Shown here in pieces: positions 1 to 10,832 of a stretch of 64,000 bases of DNA; the first letter of the stretch is position 1; the number at the start of each line of letters is the position of its first letter. The notes beneath the pieces were generated by a model. It saw nothing but the letters and a program-made list of their open reading frames with translations, was not told where the DNA came from and did not search any database. The position numbers were made by a program, and so were the translations under genes. This DNA is from Pelobates cultripes. Taxonomy: Eukaryota; Chordata; Amphibia; Anura; Pelobatidae. The stretch covers positions 232,623,412 to 232,687,411 of the forward strand of contig OW240912.1 of assembly GCA_933207985.1 (NCBI GenBank), read 5' to 3'.

Positions 1-360
1 TTTTTTTTAAATAAATCCCTACCTACCCCCCTCACCCTAACAATAAAACTTAATACCTGTAAATAAATAAAAGAAAATACTTACCATTTCATGCCTTCTT
101 TTTTCTAAAACCTTCTTTATTGATCCCCATAGAGTGAGGGAGGACATGGGGGGCTATAAAGTGGTGGGAAGCACAGTACCCTGTCGCTTCTATTTTTACA
201 TATTACAAAGAGGGAGCTGTGAGCCAGTAGCTCCCTGCTTGTAATAAACTGAACGAACAAACGAACACCGATATTCGGTGTTTGTCTGAAATTTTCTATT
301 CATTCCTTCGTCTTTCTGACGAATGAATGAATTTACAAAATTCCCGTCCGAATCTCAGAC
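1..360 (-). repeat. Partial inverted copy of the 9-12 kb foldback element
   Basis: Read on the minus strand, bases 1-110 match 10780-10890 (a splice-donor-like GGTAAGT, then GGTGAGGGGGGTAGGTAGGGA), and 125-235 match 9100-9210 (the CTCCCTCCTTGTAATATG block and the CCCCATAGAGTGAG block). The order is the same as in the large element, but the GC-rich minisatellite arm and the hairpin array between the blocks are absent. Bases 240-360 add short inverted repeats rich in CGAAC/TTCG, like those near 12050-12180. This is a dispersed family with two members here in opposite orientation. No coding potential seen. Confidence 0.7.
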
Positions 361-639
361 AATAGCGAATACCTAAGTGTTTAACTGGGCATGCGCGAGA
401 ATTTCTAAGATCTATCTAGTGTGGGCAGAAGACGTGTCCCACAGGGACTTCATCTGCCAACACAAAGATGGTGGTGCCCAGGACCTAGGACAGGGCATGG
501 AATGAAGATTAAAAATATGCCATATAGGGGGCTTAGAGGCATTTGACGGTGACTAGTGGGGGCAATTAGATGTAGTAGAGTCGGGAGGGGGGGGGTTTAA
601 AAAAAAAAATCCTGGATTCGGCCATAACAATGGCGCTTT

Positions 640-910
640 AATAGAGCTCTGGGTAAAGTGTCTATAATCCATGACACATATATCAGCTGAGCTCTGATTT
701 TGTTTTCATTATTTATTTGCATTAACAAATTGTTTCCAATTCTAATTCCAATCAAGTAGACAGCCGATAGAGGCTGACTTAGTGCTGCAATGTAAACATT
801 GCAGTTTCTCTGGAACTGCAATGTTTAACATTGCATTACTAGGTGCAAAAGGAACACCTAGATGACTTCAATGAGATGAAGTGGTCTGGGTGCCTACAGT
901 GTCCCTTTAA
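640..910. repeat. End of a TTAA-bounded MITE
   Basis: The block ends with GTGGTCTGGGTGCC, then a short spacer and GTCCCTTTAA, the same end as the elements finishing at 59919 and 63857 and (inverted) starting at 35279 and 61424. It contains the family's internal palindrome, a GCAGTTTCTCTGGAACTGC variant. The TTAA is at 907-910. The other end is not recognisable, so the left limit is approximate. Confidence 0.6.
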
Positions 911-2783
911 TCTCAACAACAGAAATTAAGTCCTTGGAGTAGTCAGCAGTGGATCTATGAAAGGAAATAACTGTTTTTGCTCAGTTTCCAATTTTCATTA
1001 ATGTGTGTTTGTGTGTGTGTATATATATATATATACACTTTAATTTTAGGGATCAGAAGGAGGGAATAGGCACTCTAAGTGAGTTCATGCTAATTAGACC
1101 TCCTTCCTTAAGCCCCTTAGAATTAAAAAAAAAAAAATGCTCCCTTTATGATGCAGTTTTGGTGTATAGATCATGCCCCTGTAGTTTCTCTACTCAATTA
1201 GGAGGTAAATCACTTTATGTATTAGTAATTTTGCTTAAAAGCTCAGATACATAAGAATGTGGTGCTCCTAAGAAACAAGGAACTTAGGCTAGAAAAAAAA
1301 TGAACAAAGAGATTTAAACAAAAGATAGGGGCTGCTCTTCCCACCTAGGGAGGTATTAACCAGATTTATACAGAAAATGCAATCTAAAAAAATGAAAGAG
1401 AGAAACAACAGAATTTAAAACACCAAAAAAGCGCTGGATTAAAATGCACTCACAGAATGGTCATTGACTGCATGCATATTAGTGATTATGGATGTAAGGA
1501 GTTCGATCCTCTTCTCCTCTGTCCTTAAGAGGGATATAAAAGAGAGACACAAACATAGTGCACCAATAAGATGATATGTGTAAAATGTATTAAGATTGCA
1601 CTCACAAGACGTTCGGTAAAATTCAACATATAACAGTGATGTTGTTGTCCAGACCAGAAAGGATAAAGAAGAAGCATTTTAGTCGGAAGCAGATAGCTGG
1701 ATAGCCGAATAACATACAAAATATCAAAAGAAATGCAAAAATTGAAAATAAAAATCAGTTGAAGATCAGTTCAAAGTGCTGTGAGGGTCTCTCCGCCCTG
1801 CATGTTTTGTCCTGTCGGACTTCGTCAGGGGAAGTTGCGGATGTGTTCTAGTCTCCTCTAAACTTCTTTTAAATGTTCTTTTCGTGCCTTCTGCGGTATT
1901 GGAAATCAGATCACCTGGATGTGTTTGTGTTTCACATGCCTTGATAATGCGTGTCACTTCGAGAGGGAACTTCCGGTATCGCTTGGAACGCACCATGGTG
2001 TAAGTCCAGCGGAATACAATAATAGTATTCCAATATATTAACCAGTTTTAGTCTTCTATTGTTTGCCACAGGAGACTTGTATTCTTAGTAGGAATACAGA
2101 ACATAGCAATGGCTGAAACGTGTCTGAGAATTAATTTCAGGAATGAATGGAAGGCAGCATCTATCCAGGTCAGTTCACAATGAAAGAAGAAGCCTATAAG
2201 AAGTTGTTTGCAGGGCTGAGGTGTGGTGAATGTGCTGATTGCAGAATATGATGGTGTACTGAAATATGTAGAACTCTATAGCATGTGAGAATATGGGACA
2301 TGCATATCATGAATGTATGGTTTGACATTGCTGTGCTCATCGTTAAAGAGATCGGCAACCTGATTAGCATTGGGAACCAATTATGGGACAGCGTAAGAAA
2401 TGCACTTGATATGATCAATAGTGATATCAACTGGATTTGATATAGACAATATCACTTTAAACTTAAAAAGATCATTCTTAAAGGTATAAATTGAATCTAA
2501 TTTAGGACTTTTTATAGAGCATATAAATCACATGTGTAATTTTAATGATTACATATCACATCTCAGTTTGCATCGCAACATTGGGGTAAGGATTATATAT
2601 ATCTGCTTGCATGCCATAACTGATACTTCTACCTAAATGATTCTACCATTATTTTAGAAAGATACCACTTGTTTTGTTTTTTTCTTCTTTTTTTTTTTAA
2701 TGCTTGTTAAATAATAGTTTCAATGTTAATTGACAAATTCTTGTATTGTAAAAATATAACAAAATAGAATTGTTTATTACCAT
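911..2783. other. Non-coding, no gene recognised
   Basis: AT-rich sequence with a short (GT)n(TA)n microsatellite at about 1005-1035 and poly-A runs. At 1790-1830 there is a dispersed-repeat-like motif (CTGTCGGACTTCGTCAGGGG) that I could not place in a family. Open frames here are short and show no recognisable protein. Confidence 0.6.
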
Positions 2784-2877
2784 AAATTGGAAGGCATGGC
2801 CTGAAGTTGTGGGAGGGGCTATAGACCTATTAAAGGGACTCCCGTCTTTCCCTACTTACCTTTGTTGGTCAGACGAA
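2784..2877 (+). repeat. Left direct repeat of the Ngaro-like element
   Basis: Starts AAATTGGAAGGCAT and ends TTGGTCAGACGAA. It matches 8480-8572 with few differences. The TATA-like stretch here is CTATTAAAGG where the right copy has CTATAAAAGG, so this repeat probably carried the element's promoter. Confidence 0.8.
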
Positions 2878-3286
2878 TAGACTATTCAAGGTCAGCATTT
2901 GCATGAGATCCACTTCCAGGTCATACAAAACGCCATCTTGGTTTCACCATTGCTCCATGAGGTCTCCTACTCCAAGCTGTGTCCAGGAATCCTGCAGCAG
3001 GGCTTTCCGTTAATCCAGTGGCTTTCTCTCCGGTCAGCATCACATTTGGTGTCTCTGAGACTCTCAAACCGTATGTTGACCCACCCGTCCTGCCAGGATT
3101 AGTTCCCACTAGCGTTCAGCACAGCACGGGTCCTCACTTTATGGTTTCCTTTCGTTTTGCATGGTTATTTTGTTACCTTATACTCACCTAGCTGTTCATG
3201 TAAAATCTGTTTAAAATCTGTACTGGTTAAAATCTGTTGGGTTAAACTCTGTTCAGTTAAAACTACAAACGAAATACAATTTTTTG

Positions 3287-4775
3287 CCTACACACTGACC
3301 CCTACCGGTCTTTTTGTGTACTACAGGCTTCTTAGACATTATCGCATTTCATGTACAAACCAACAAACCACTGCATTGTTCACCTACACACTGACCCCTA
3401 TCTGTCATTCGGTGTTGTAAGGAAACCAAGTATATTTAAACCTCATTCGGTAGTTTCCTCCTGAACTGCCAGAGCGTCAGTAAATATATAGCTCTCCGTT
3501 CGGTAGTTGAAATAGACGAAGTCCATACGAATACAAATAGCTTCATAAGATAATTCCCTTAATAAAGCATACGAATCCCCAAACATCAGCCGAAGTCAAG
3601 AAGAAGGGTACAAATTGAACTAGCTTTTAATGGGTGCACACAGGCTTTTATGCAAGTCCCCATGCAAGGGGACATCCCTCAGGGAGGGACAAAGATTAAC
3701 CAATCACGTACTGTAAAAACATAACACACACCCACAGTTCCCTCCCCTAGCTCTGGAGATAATTAAGTCTGATAGAATAATAACTTAATTATCTCCAGGC
3801 AGAAAAATCTAATTTTTTCCCAATAACTGGGACACCCCTTTATACTTGGAGTATCCCCACAAATAACAAGTCCCCTGATAGCCCTGATCTGGGTGACCAA
3901 CATATCAGAATTTCACCCAAATCGGTTCAGGGGTTCTCAAAAACTATGGAGGTCTTCTGTGACTGGCTCACCCTGGGCTGTATGCCCAAAACAGTTCCAT
4001 GAGTTTGGTGGGTTTGGCTGGTCACTTTAGAAAAAGGAGAAAAGCGAACAAAGTACCGAATGGATCCCCCGGGCTCTTAGCAGCGATCGTTCCCCTCTGT
4101 CGAATGCACCAAAGTACCGAATAGCGCTCTTCTAGCTATTCGGTAAGTAGAGTTCCAACGTTCGTCTGTTTGAGACCGGTGTTCGGGAAGTCGAGTGTCC
4201 GATTTCAGTTCCATACACTCGACGACGAAGTCCCACTGCCTTTGTTCGCATGAACAAAGATGGCCATGGTTTTCTCTGCCACGTGGCGTTCGGCAGTACG
4301 AACGCTGGCCGCACAGACAGAGGCCTCAATTGAAGCAGTCTTTGATGTTTAACGAGTCAGGGGGGTGGTCTTTGTTCGGTAGTTACATCTACCGAATGCA
4401 ATAGGCAGAAAATAGTGTAATAAAAGGGGGATTTCTTCACAGGTGTACTACAGGCTTCTTAGATGTTTTTGCATTTCATGTACAAACCAACGAACCACTG
4501 CATTTGCGCCTACACACTGACCCCTACCGGTCATTCGGTGTACTACAGGCTTCTCAGACATTATTGCATTTCATGTTACTAACCAACGAACCACGGCATT
4601 TTCGCCTACATGCTGACCCCGACCGGTCAATCGGTATGCTACAGGCTTCTCAGACTTTATTTCACTTCATAAACAAACAAACTAACTACAGCATTTTTGC
4701 TTTTATACTGACTCCTATCTGTCAAACGGTATACTACAGGCTTTTCAGACATATGGTTATTCCCCTCATAACATT
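3287..4775 (+). repeat. 96-bp tandem array in the Ngaro-like leader, split by a solo LTR
   Basis: Five units beginning near 3287, 3383, 4509, 4605 and 4700 share CCTACACACTGACCCCTA, ACTACAGGCTTCTCAGAC and CATTTCATG. The step is 95-96 bp once the 1031-bp LTR plus target duplication is removed. The last unit is the most diverged. The unit length is divisible by three, which explains short open frames here; no protein is inferred. Confidence 0.85.
3416..4441 (-). mobile_element. Solo LTR with GGTGT target duplication
   Basis: A 1026-bp unit starting TG and ending CA, flanked by GGTGT at 3411-3415 and 4442-4446. The neighbouring tandem units show the uninterrupted target (CGGTGTACTAC), so the insertion point is directly proven. 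Signals read best on the minus strand: GCATAAAAGCC as a TATA-like box (near 3650) followed by ATTAAA as a poly-A signal (near 3630), giving a U3 of about 790 bp. A hairpin of GGAGATAATTAAG with its complement lies at 3754-3800. No internal region remains, so this is a recombined solo LTR, probably retroviral in origin. It shares the hairpin type with the LTR at 12973. Confidence 0.85.
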
Positions 4776-4841
4776 CCCACTATAATTATAATTACACAAT
4801 AACACTTCCTTACAACTCATGCTTGCTATAATATAATCATT

Positions 4842-4925
4842 CCTGCATATTATTATTATTATTGCCATTTATATAGCGCCAACAGATTCCGTAGCGCTTT
4901 ACAATATTATGAGAGGGGATTTAAC
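4842..4925. repeat. ATT microsatellite with dispersed-repeat tail
   Basis: (TTA)n followed by a conserved-looking block containing TTTATATAGCGCCAACA and GTAGCGCTTTACA. This motif is familiar from many amphibian loci, but I cannot name the family with certainty. Confidence 0.5.
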
Positions 4926-6089
4926 TATAGATAGGACAATTACAAATAAACTTACAGGAACAATAGGTTGAAATACTTGCCTACATAGGCATTTAGTTAC
5001 ATTTGACAATACGCATACATTTACCCAAGAATGCACATACTATTTAAAGCACTATGCAGGATTCCAGAGTCTAATACGGAATATTTGCATGTTTGCACGC
5101 TTAAAATATAAGTCCTTCCAATTACGTATTTTCACATATTAGGTTTTTCAGCTGCCAGTCATGGTTCACTACACTCATGTTTCGGGGTACAGTTGTATTC
5201 CATGTTACACATGATATAACACTCCGACAAGTTAATTTACTTCAAACAGGGGCATTACAAGCATACAATAAACTTTGTTCTATTAAACTTGCATAACACA
5301 CATATGGGTATATGCTTTTAAATGTCTATATTCAATTTTCATACATTGTTTTACCCGTCCGGGATACAGGTATTAATAACCCTTACGACCAGTAAGGGTA
5401 TCTAATCATACTACCATGTACATACACCTGCTCATGTGGTATATACATACATTTTCTGTTTCCCCCTGGGTATATCCTTAGCGTACTGGCAATTAGGGAC
5501 TATAGGGTTTCCAATAGGTATTCTCCTTTCTTGGCATCTACGCCTGTCGTATAGTGGTCCCGCGAGGCCAACACCCCGCCTCAGCGCTCGGAGGCAAACA
5601 CCCATCGAGCCACTCGTGAACTAGTTGCCTCTCATGGTATATAGAGAGGGCCTCACCTGTCACTCCCTTCCCCTTTTTTTCTCGTTACAGTCACCGAGAG
5701 GCCAACATCCTGCCACTACGTTTGGTGGCCACAAAAATCCCCTCGCGCCATTGCATAGATCGAGTCTCTTAAGCTACTTGGCAACTAGCAGGGCCTCATC
5801 TGTCACCAAACAAAGGATTAATTGTTTCGCCATGAGGCTTTAGCTAGCAAGCCAGTACAAGCACACTGTGGGTTCATATAATAATGGCTATCTTCATGGT
5901 TTTCTAGTATGTATCAAGCAGGTGGTAAGGATTTCTCTCTACCTAACACTCCAGCTAAAGTCAACACACTTTCACTTGGAGGAAATGTTGCTAGTCGCAC
6001 ACGACAATTTTGTCCCAACACAGCGGACGATCACGTTTCAGGCTCCAGGCTCTAGCACCTCTGGTAGTACGTAGAGAACTACCAGAGAC

Positions 6090-6240
6090 AAATTGGGTCG
6101 TCTCATTCTCTTTGGCAAATCCCAGATTTGCAACAATTTCCATGTTGGCACATGAAGTTTCAGTGCATGCAGACTGTTGCAGATATGTTCTCAATATGTC
6201 AGGGCACATGCAAAAACCATGTGTCCCAATAAATGTACCC
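6090..6240 (+). pseudogene. gag-like zinc-knuckle remnant (Ngaro-like)
   Basis: Upstream of the RT the plus strand reads a cysteine-rich stretch ending CSQYVRAHAKTMCP. It has the spacing of a CCHC/CCCH nucleic-acid-binding knuckle with one cysteine replaced by tyrosine. In tyrosine-recombinase elements a gag protein with such a knuckle precedes the polymerase and would package the RNA. A stop codon lies just before the motif and the frame is not continuous with the RT, so this is a relic. The upstream gag body (about 5440-6090) is not recognisable; it contains two copies of a GAGGGCCTCACCTGTCAC-like motif. Confidence 0.45.
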
Positions 6241-6329
6241 TGAACCTTATTTCACGTCTGTAAACATTATGCATTTCCAGTACTTTCTAACTCATCACCC
6301 TTCCAGACATTTAGTTGATTTCCTAATCT

Positions 6330-7115
6330 CCAATTTTTTTTATTTTTTTTTTAAAGGCCTTCCGTACAGGTATTGCCATATACTTTTGGGGGAATCTAGA
6401 ATGCCCTAACTTGCAGTCATCACAGCAGCATCCAACAGCTGGCATTACACTCATGGCCCAAGAAATGGCAGAAAGATTTCTACCTGGGCCTCTCCGATCT
6501 ACACCATTTACAGCGTGGCGCAATCCCTTTGGGATTGACACAGGGAATCTTCCTTCACACTGTAACTGATCATAGACTTATCTGCACCTCACGCCTCGGC
6601 TAGCCCAAGTCTCAACTCCCTCATACCCTCAGAGGAGTTTTCATTACAGTATGCCACCATTGTTCATACCATTACAGCTATCACTCAAGCGGGGGGGAAG
6701 CCTGGTTAAGTAAAACTGATATCACAAACACATTTCAGACTGCCACCATCCACCCTACACTGGAACTTACAGGGCATTCATGGGTAGCAGTTAATATTTC
6801 TTCTCCCGCTTAACTTTCGGGTCAAGAGCATCCCACACTCTTCAATATATTCGTTGAACTCTTTGCTGGTTGTGGTTAAACATATCCAGATGCCCCACAG
6901 TCATACACTCCCGAGATGATTTCTTGTTGGTCAAAGGGAACGCCTTTCCCTCTAGAAGCTTCAAGGAAGCCATTAGCATGTCTGAACACTTGGGTCTCCC
7001 AGTATTCTCTAAGGTCACAGAAGACCCAGACACTATCGTTACATTCCTGGGCATACAACTTGACTCGGCATCCATGCCAACAAGTTACCACGTGAGAAAT
7101 GGGAACAGTCGCAAC
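6330..7115 (+). pseudogene. Reverse transcriptase of the Ngaro-like element
   Basis: The frame reads an RT in pieces. The fingers include a WRNPFGI motif (near 6515), then YFFSRLTFGSRAS (near 6800), then RCPTVIHSRDDFLLVKG (near 6888), where DDFLLV is the catalytic metal-binding DD. The thumb follows with a TFLGIQLDSASM motif (near 7045). The YLDD box has become SRDD, keeping both aspartates. Several stops interrupt the fingers and palm. The RT would copy element RNA into DNA. The motif style (DDFLL, LGI.LD) is that of tyrosine-recombinase retrotransposons, not LTR elements. The RNase H region after it (7150-7560) is too decayed to show its catalytic residues. Confidence 0.7.
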
Positions 7116-7564
7116 ACCAATTACCACCTCCTGCTTGGTACTTGCAACTGCATGGAACTACAATCCCCACCAGGTTCCTTAAATGTTGCCATGCGCATCA
7201 TACCACAGGCCGCGCTTTCATCTCAAACCACTTTGCTTTTTCCACACTCCCGTATGATGTCAGGGGCTGTCCCTAGACAACCAAGCCATGGCAGACCTAC
7301 ACATATGGTGGACTTTTTTCAACCACACGTAATGGTAAACTATTGTGGCAGCTGCCGTGACAGCCGCCATGGCAGGGGGGTCATTTATGGTCAAGGTCAT
7401 GGATTACACCAGCACTCAACACGCTTGCTACAGGGTTTTTCCACTTATACAATACGTTTCATGTCGGACCATCACTTAGATAGCTGGTTTGAGGTTTCAC
7501 CACTTATGGATTTCGCCTCTTTTTGCCACCTTAAGTTAATAATTCTCGCACAACACGGTTAAAT

Positions 7565-8270
7565 TTTATCTCACGGGCATTCAACACTATATGTATTTCT
7601 CCTTCCCAAACAACAAGGGTTCCTATCCTCCTACCCCATCCATACCTTATTTAGAGACATAGCCAAGCGGACGTTCCCGCTAAAACTAAATACTGGCCAT
7701 AGACATACAATGTTCAAACCATGTCAGAACCACTCGACCATGCACCTTCCAAACCACGCACCAATGCAGTTATCAAAACTGCTACCTATATAGCCTTTAA
7801 CAGCTTTCTCAGGACAAAAAAAAAAAAAAAAACTCCCTATCAGCGGCCAACGTCATAAACAAGAGTGCCTGTTGACCTCTTATCTTCTAAAACACACAGA
7901 CCACTATGTCTGGTCCTTTCCTAAAACTAAAATGAGTCAGGTGGGCGAGCCAGTGCATATAATCTACTACCTTACAAGCAATGCTGGGTGCCTGGTTAAG
8001 GTACTGGTTACGTTCTTGGGCAAGCCACCATACGCACCACTGAACCATTACTGTCGCTGTACGATACTGTCCTTACCACAGGTAAGTTCATGCACTATGT
8101 CCACCTACTCATTCACCGGGCTCGAACTAAAACCTAATGACTACTCAGGGAACTCCTTTAGGATAGGAGCAGCCTCCACGGCCTATAGCCAAGACATCCC
8201 TGCACACATTAAGACACGGGGCCGCTGGGAATCATAGGCTTATGCGACTTACATACCACAGCCGATTCAG
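7565..8270 (+). pseudogene. Tyrosine recombinase of the Ngaro-like element
   Basis: The N-terminal part starts near 7565 (VKFYLTGIQHY), as in the SAM-like core-binding region of phage-type recombinases. The catalytic C-terminal end reads SGNSFRIGAASTAYSQ then IKTRGRWES, a stop, and AYATYI (about 8140-8255). The box normally reads GHSFR; the histidine is now asparagine, while the catalytic arginine is kept and the nucleophilic tyrosine falls in YATYI beyond a stop codon. The enzyme would integrate a circular DNA copy without target duplication. It is dead, with many stops between the two ends and a poly-A run at about 7815-7832. Confidence 0.75.
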
Positions 8271-8479
8271 GAATTAGGAAACTTTCATTAAAATGTCTAC
8301 CTGATGGTTAACAAATGCACTATGATCCTGTGTAATGTTTTGCATTATAATGTTTCTTTTTGCCCACTTTTTACCGGCCTACAGTATAAGTCGGTTTCAG
8401 CACACCTCAACCGATTATTCCTAAAGCTACATCTCTACAACCCATCTTATTCTATATTATATGAGAATGCCCCGAACAC

Positions 8480-8572
8480 AAATTGGAAGGCATTCCTGAA
8501 GTTGTGGGAGGGGCTATAGATCTATAAAAGGGACTCCCCCCTTTCCCTACTTACCTTTGTTGGTCAGACGAA
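8480..8572 (+). repeat. Right direct repeat of the Ngaro-like element
   Basis: Matches 2784-2877. It contains CTATAAAAGGGACTC, a good TATA-like box, and ends TTGGTCAGACGAA. It lies about 200 bp after the recombinase end, where Ngaro elements carry their 3' split repeats. Confidence 0.8.
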
Positions 8573-9056
8573 GTATTGAGTGATTGTGTTAAAGAATAAA
8601 TGCATCTTTTTACACAGTTGCTAAGCATTGGTCATTTATGTTGCCAGTGGTATGTAAGCAGGTTCTTATTTTTTTTACCAGAACATAGTGATGCTTAGAT
8701 CGCTAGACAAATTATACTGTCCTTCCCTTTTGTATGGATTTCAAGCTGTTAAATTTCAGTCTAGGCGTTTTGCCAGACTAAATAAAGCGAAGACATTTCT
8801 CGACTTTTCTTACAGTAGCTTAGTGTGAGTTGCCAAATTAAGTCTACATTTTGTTTTTGTGGAACAACACAGCGCAGCTTTACCTCATTTGTTTTAAAAG
8901 TTGTTTCAGTATTAAAGTGATGAACTAACAGTCAAGTATTTACTTTTCTAAAATGTTGATATATAAAAACATGTAATTCACATTTAAGAAACATGAATGA
9001 GAATATATATAAAAAATAATTTTGTATTATTAAACAATTTAATAGATTTACCCCTT
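8573..9056. other. Non-coding, no gene recognised
   Basis: AT-rich sequence with no recognisable protein or repeat family. Its first bases may include the remaining 3' split repeat of the Ngaro-like element. Confidence 0.5.
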
Positions 9057-10057
9057 GGGGACGGAGGCAATTGTCCCTCCTTGTAATATGTAACATGTAA
9101 TATGTAGCGTGCAGCTCCCTCCTTGTAATATGTAACTATAGAAGCGGCAGGGAGCAGTGCTCCCCACCACTTCCTAAGCCCCCCCAGGTCCCCCTCTCAC
9201 TCTATGGGGGTCAATATGACCCCCATAATAGCACAAGGGAGATTAAAATCTCCCAAATGCCCCTACTCGCTATACCGCGAGTAGGAGCATGTCTACTAAA
9301 CAACTATTGGCCCCCACCCCTAAACAGTGAGAATGAGGGGGGGAGACCTACTGCCCCCCCGGCCCCCACCCCTGGGTGGCGGGTGGGGGCCATGAAGATA
9401 ATGAGGGGGGGGACCTACTGTCCTCCCCCCCGGCCCCCACCCCTGGGCGGCGGGTGGGGGCCATAGTGAGAATGAGGGGGGGGGCAGTACTCCCCCCCCG
9501 GCCCCCACCCCTGGGCGGCGGGTGGGGGCCATAATGAGAATGGGGGGGGACCTACTGGGGACGGAGGCAATTGTCCCTCCTTGTAATATGTAACATGTAA
9601 TATGTAGCGTGCAGCTCCCTCCTTGTAATATGTAACTATAGAAGCGGCAGGGAGCAGTGCTCCCCACCACTTCCTAAGCCCCCCCAGGTCCCCCTCTCAC
9701 TCTATGGGGGTCAATATGACCCCCATAATAGCACAAGGGAGATTAAAATCTCCCAAATGCCCCTACTCGCTATACCGCGAGTAGGAGCATGTCTACTAAA
9801 CAACTATTGGCCCCCACCCCTAAACAGTGAGAATGAGGGGGGGAGACCTACTGCCCCCCCAGCCCCCACCCCTGGTTGGCGGGTGGGGGCCATGAAGATA
9901 ATGAGGGGGGGGGACTTACTGTCCTCCCCCCCGGCCCCCACCCCTGGGCGGCGGGTGGGGGCCATAGTGAGAATGAGGGGGGGGGCAGTACTCCCCCCCC
10001 CGGCCCCCACCCCTGGGCGGCGGGTGGGGGCCATAATGAGAATGGGGGGGACCTACT
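9057..10057 (+). repeat. 500-bp tandem duplication in the left arm
   Basis: GGGGACGGAGGCAATTG begins at 9057 and again at 9557, and everything following is almost identical for 500 bp, including the CTCCCTCCTTGTAATATG pair and the start of the minisatellite. The near-identity suggests recent unequal exchange, or an assembly duplication. Confidence 0.9.
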
Positions 10058-10085
10058 GCCCCCCCGGCCCCCACCCCTGGGGACC
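9340..10085. repeat. GC-rich minisatellite, left arm
   Basis: Units of about 60-70 bp alternate CGGCCCCCACCCCTGGGCGG, a GTGGGGGCCAT block and runs of seven to nine G or C. The G runs could form G-quadruplexes and the unit is itself an inverted repeat. Open frames on both strands here are by-products of the repeat. Confidence 0.85.
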
Positions 10086-10110
10086 TACTGCCACCCCATG
10101 AAGATAATGA

Positions 10111-10545
10111 GCTTGAAATCCATCCAATCACAGTGCTCTGTGTCATTTTACACAGCGTGGGAAAATTCAAAAGAACTTTCCCACGCTGTGTAAAATGACA
10201 GAGCACTGTCATTGGATGGCTTGAAATCCATCCAATCACAGTGCTCTGTGTCATTTTACACAGCGTGGGAAAATTCAAAAGAACTTTCCCATGCTGTGTA
10301 AAATGACAGAGCACTGTGATTGGATGGCTTGAAATCCATCCAATCACAGTGCTCTGTGTCATTTTACACAGCGTGGGAAAATTCAAAAGAACTTTCCCAC
10401 GCTGTGTAAAATGACACAGAGCACTGTGATTGGATGGTTTGAAATCCATCCAATCACAGTGCTCTGTGTCATTTTACACAGCGTGGGAAAATTCTTTTGA
10501 ATTTTCCCACGCTGTGTAAAATGACAAAGAGCACTCTGATTGGCT
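10111..10545. repeat. Four tandem 108-bp hairpins with CCAAT boxes
   Basis: Units start near 10111, 10219, 10327 and 10437. Each is a near-perfect inverted repeat with arms of about 48 bp (CATCCAATCACAGTGCTCTG, then TCATTTTACACAGCGTGGGA and its complement) around a loop of about 8 bp. Each arm end carries CCAATCA or its complement, giving about eight CCAAT boxes in alternating orientation plus another pair at 10535-10560. The array lies directly upstream of the TATA box. It resembles neither a CRISPR array nor a coding sequence. Confidence 0.9.
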
Positions 10546-10582
10546 TAAACCCACCAATCAGAGTGTTCTTAGCCTAATTGCA

Positions 10583-10604
10583 GGGCGGGGCAAGGCTTTA
10601 TAAG
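10583..10604 (+). promoter_or_regulatory. Candidate promoter: GC box plus TATA box
   Basis: GGGCGGGG at about 10584 is followed by GGCTTTATAAGCC at 10594-10606. The whole stretch is an inverted repeat (GCAGGGCGGGG and its complement) centred on the TATA sequence. CCAAT boxes lie 30-480 bp upstream. Spacing and order match an RNA polymerase II promoter. Whether it is active, and what it would transcribe, is not visible. Confidence 0.45.
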
Positions 10605-10808
10605 CCTTCCCCCGCCCTGCGGAGCTCAGTCTGCGCGGAGCCCTCCATGGGTGAAGATGGATTATTTTTTGCGCTCGCTTTTTGTCGGGTTTTTTTTTTG
10701 CGCTCGGGATTTTTTTTTTTTTTTAGTTCGACGGTTATGATGGTTTTTTTATTTGGCCTTTTTTGGGGCTGAAAAATGAAGATTTGAGAAAAAAGAAGAC
10801 GTCGAATG

Positions 10809-10832
10809 GTAAGTTTAATTTTATTTTACAGG
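10809..10832 (+). other. Splice-donor-like site with nearby acceptor-like site
   Basis: ATGGTAAGT is a strong donor consensus about 205 bp after the TATA box, followed within 20 bp by TTTTATTTTACAG. The distance is too short for a working vertebrate intron between them, so if the donor is used the acceptor lies elsewhere. The donor is kept in the inverted copy (complement at 79-86), which suggests some constraint or simply shared ancestry. Confidence 0.35.

Larger units (their letters stand above)
2784..8572 (+). mobile_element. Ngaro-like tyrosine-recombinase retrotransposon (decayed)
   Basis: The element is bounded by a direct repeat of about 93 bp (2784-2877 and 8480-8572). Between the copies, in order on the plus strand, are a 96-bp tandem array, a gag-like region with a cysteine/histidine knuckle (about 6090-6240), a reverse transcriptase (about 6330-7115), an RNase H-like stretch and a tyrosine recombinase (about 7565-8270). 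Direct repeats and a recombinase in place of an integrase fit the Ngaro group rather than an LTR element. All frames carry stops and shifts, so it is dead. A solo LTR (3416-4441) was inserted later. The Ngaro assignment rests on motif recognition; DIRS/PAT relatives are less likely because no inverted termini are seen. Confidence 0.75.

Noticed and set aside
3287..4775. Regular 96-bp array resembling a CRISPR or satellite
   Set aside because: Units have no variable spacers, the array is only five units, and it lies within the leader of the Ngaro-like element.
6842..7127. Minus-strand frames over the Ngaro-like RT
   Set aside because: Shadows of the plus-strand RT, which has recognisable motifs.
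9916..10449. 177-codon minus-strand frame with repeated peptide
   Set aside because: Caused by the 108-bp hairpin units (108 = 36 x 3) running into the minisatellite.
10111..10545. Regular palindromic array resembling a CRISPR
   Set aside because: There are no unique spacers; the whole 108-bp unit is repeated and is itself a hairpin, in a vertebrate context.
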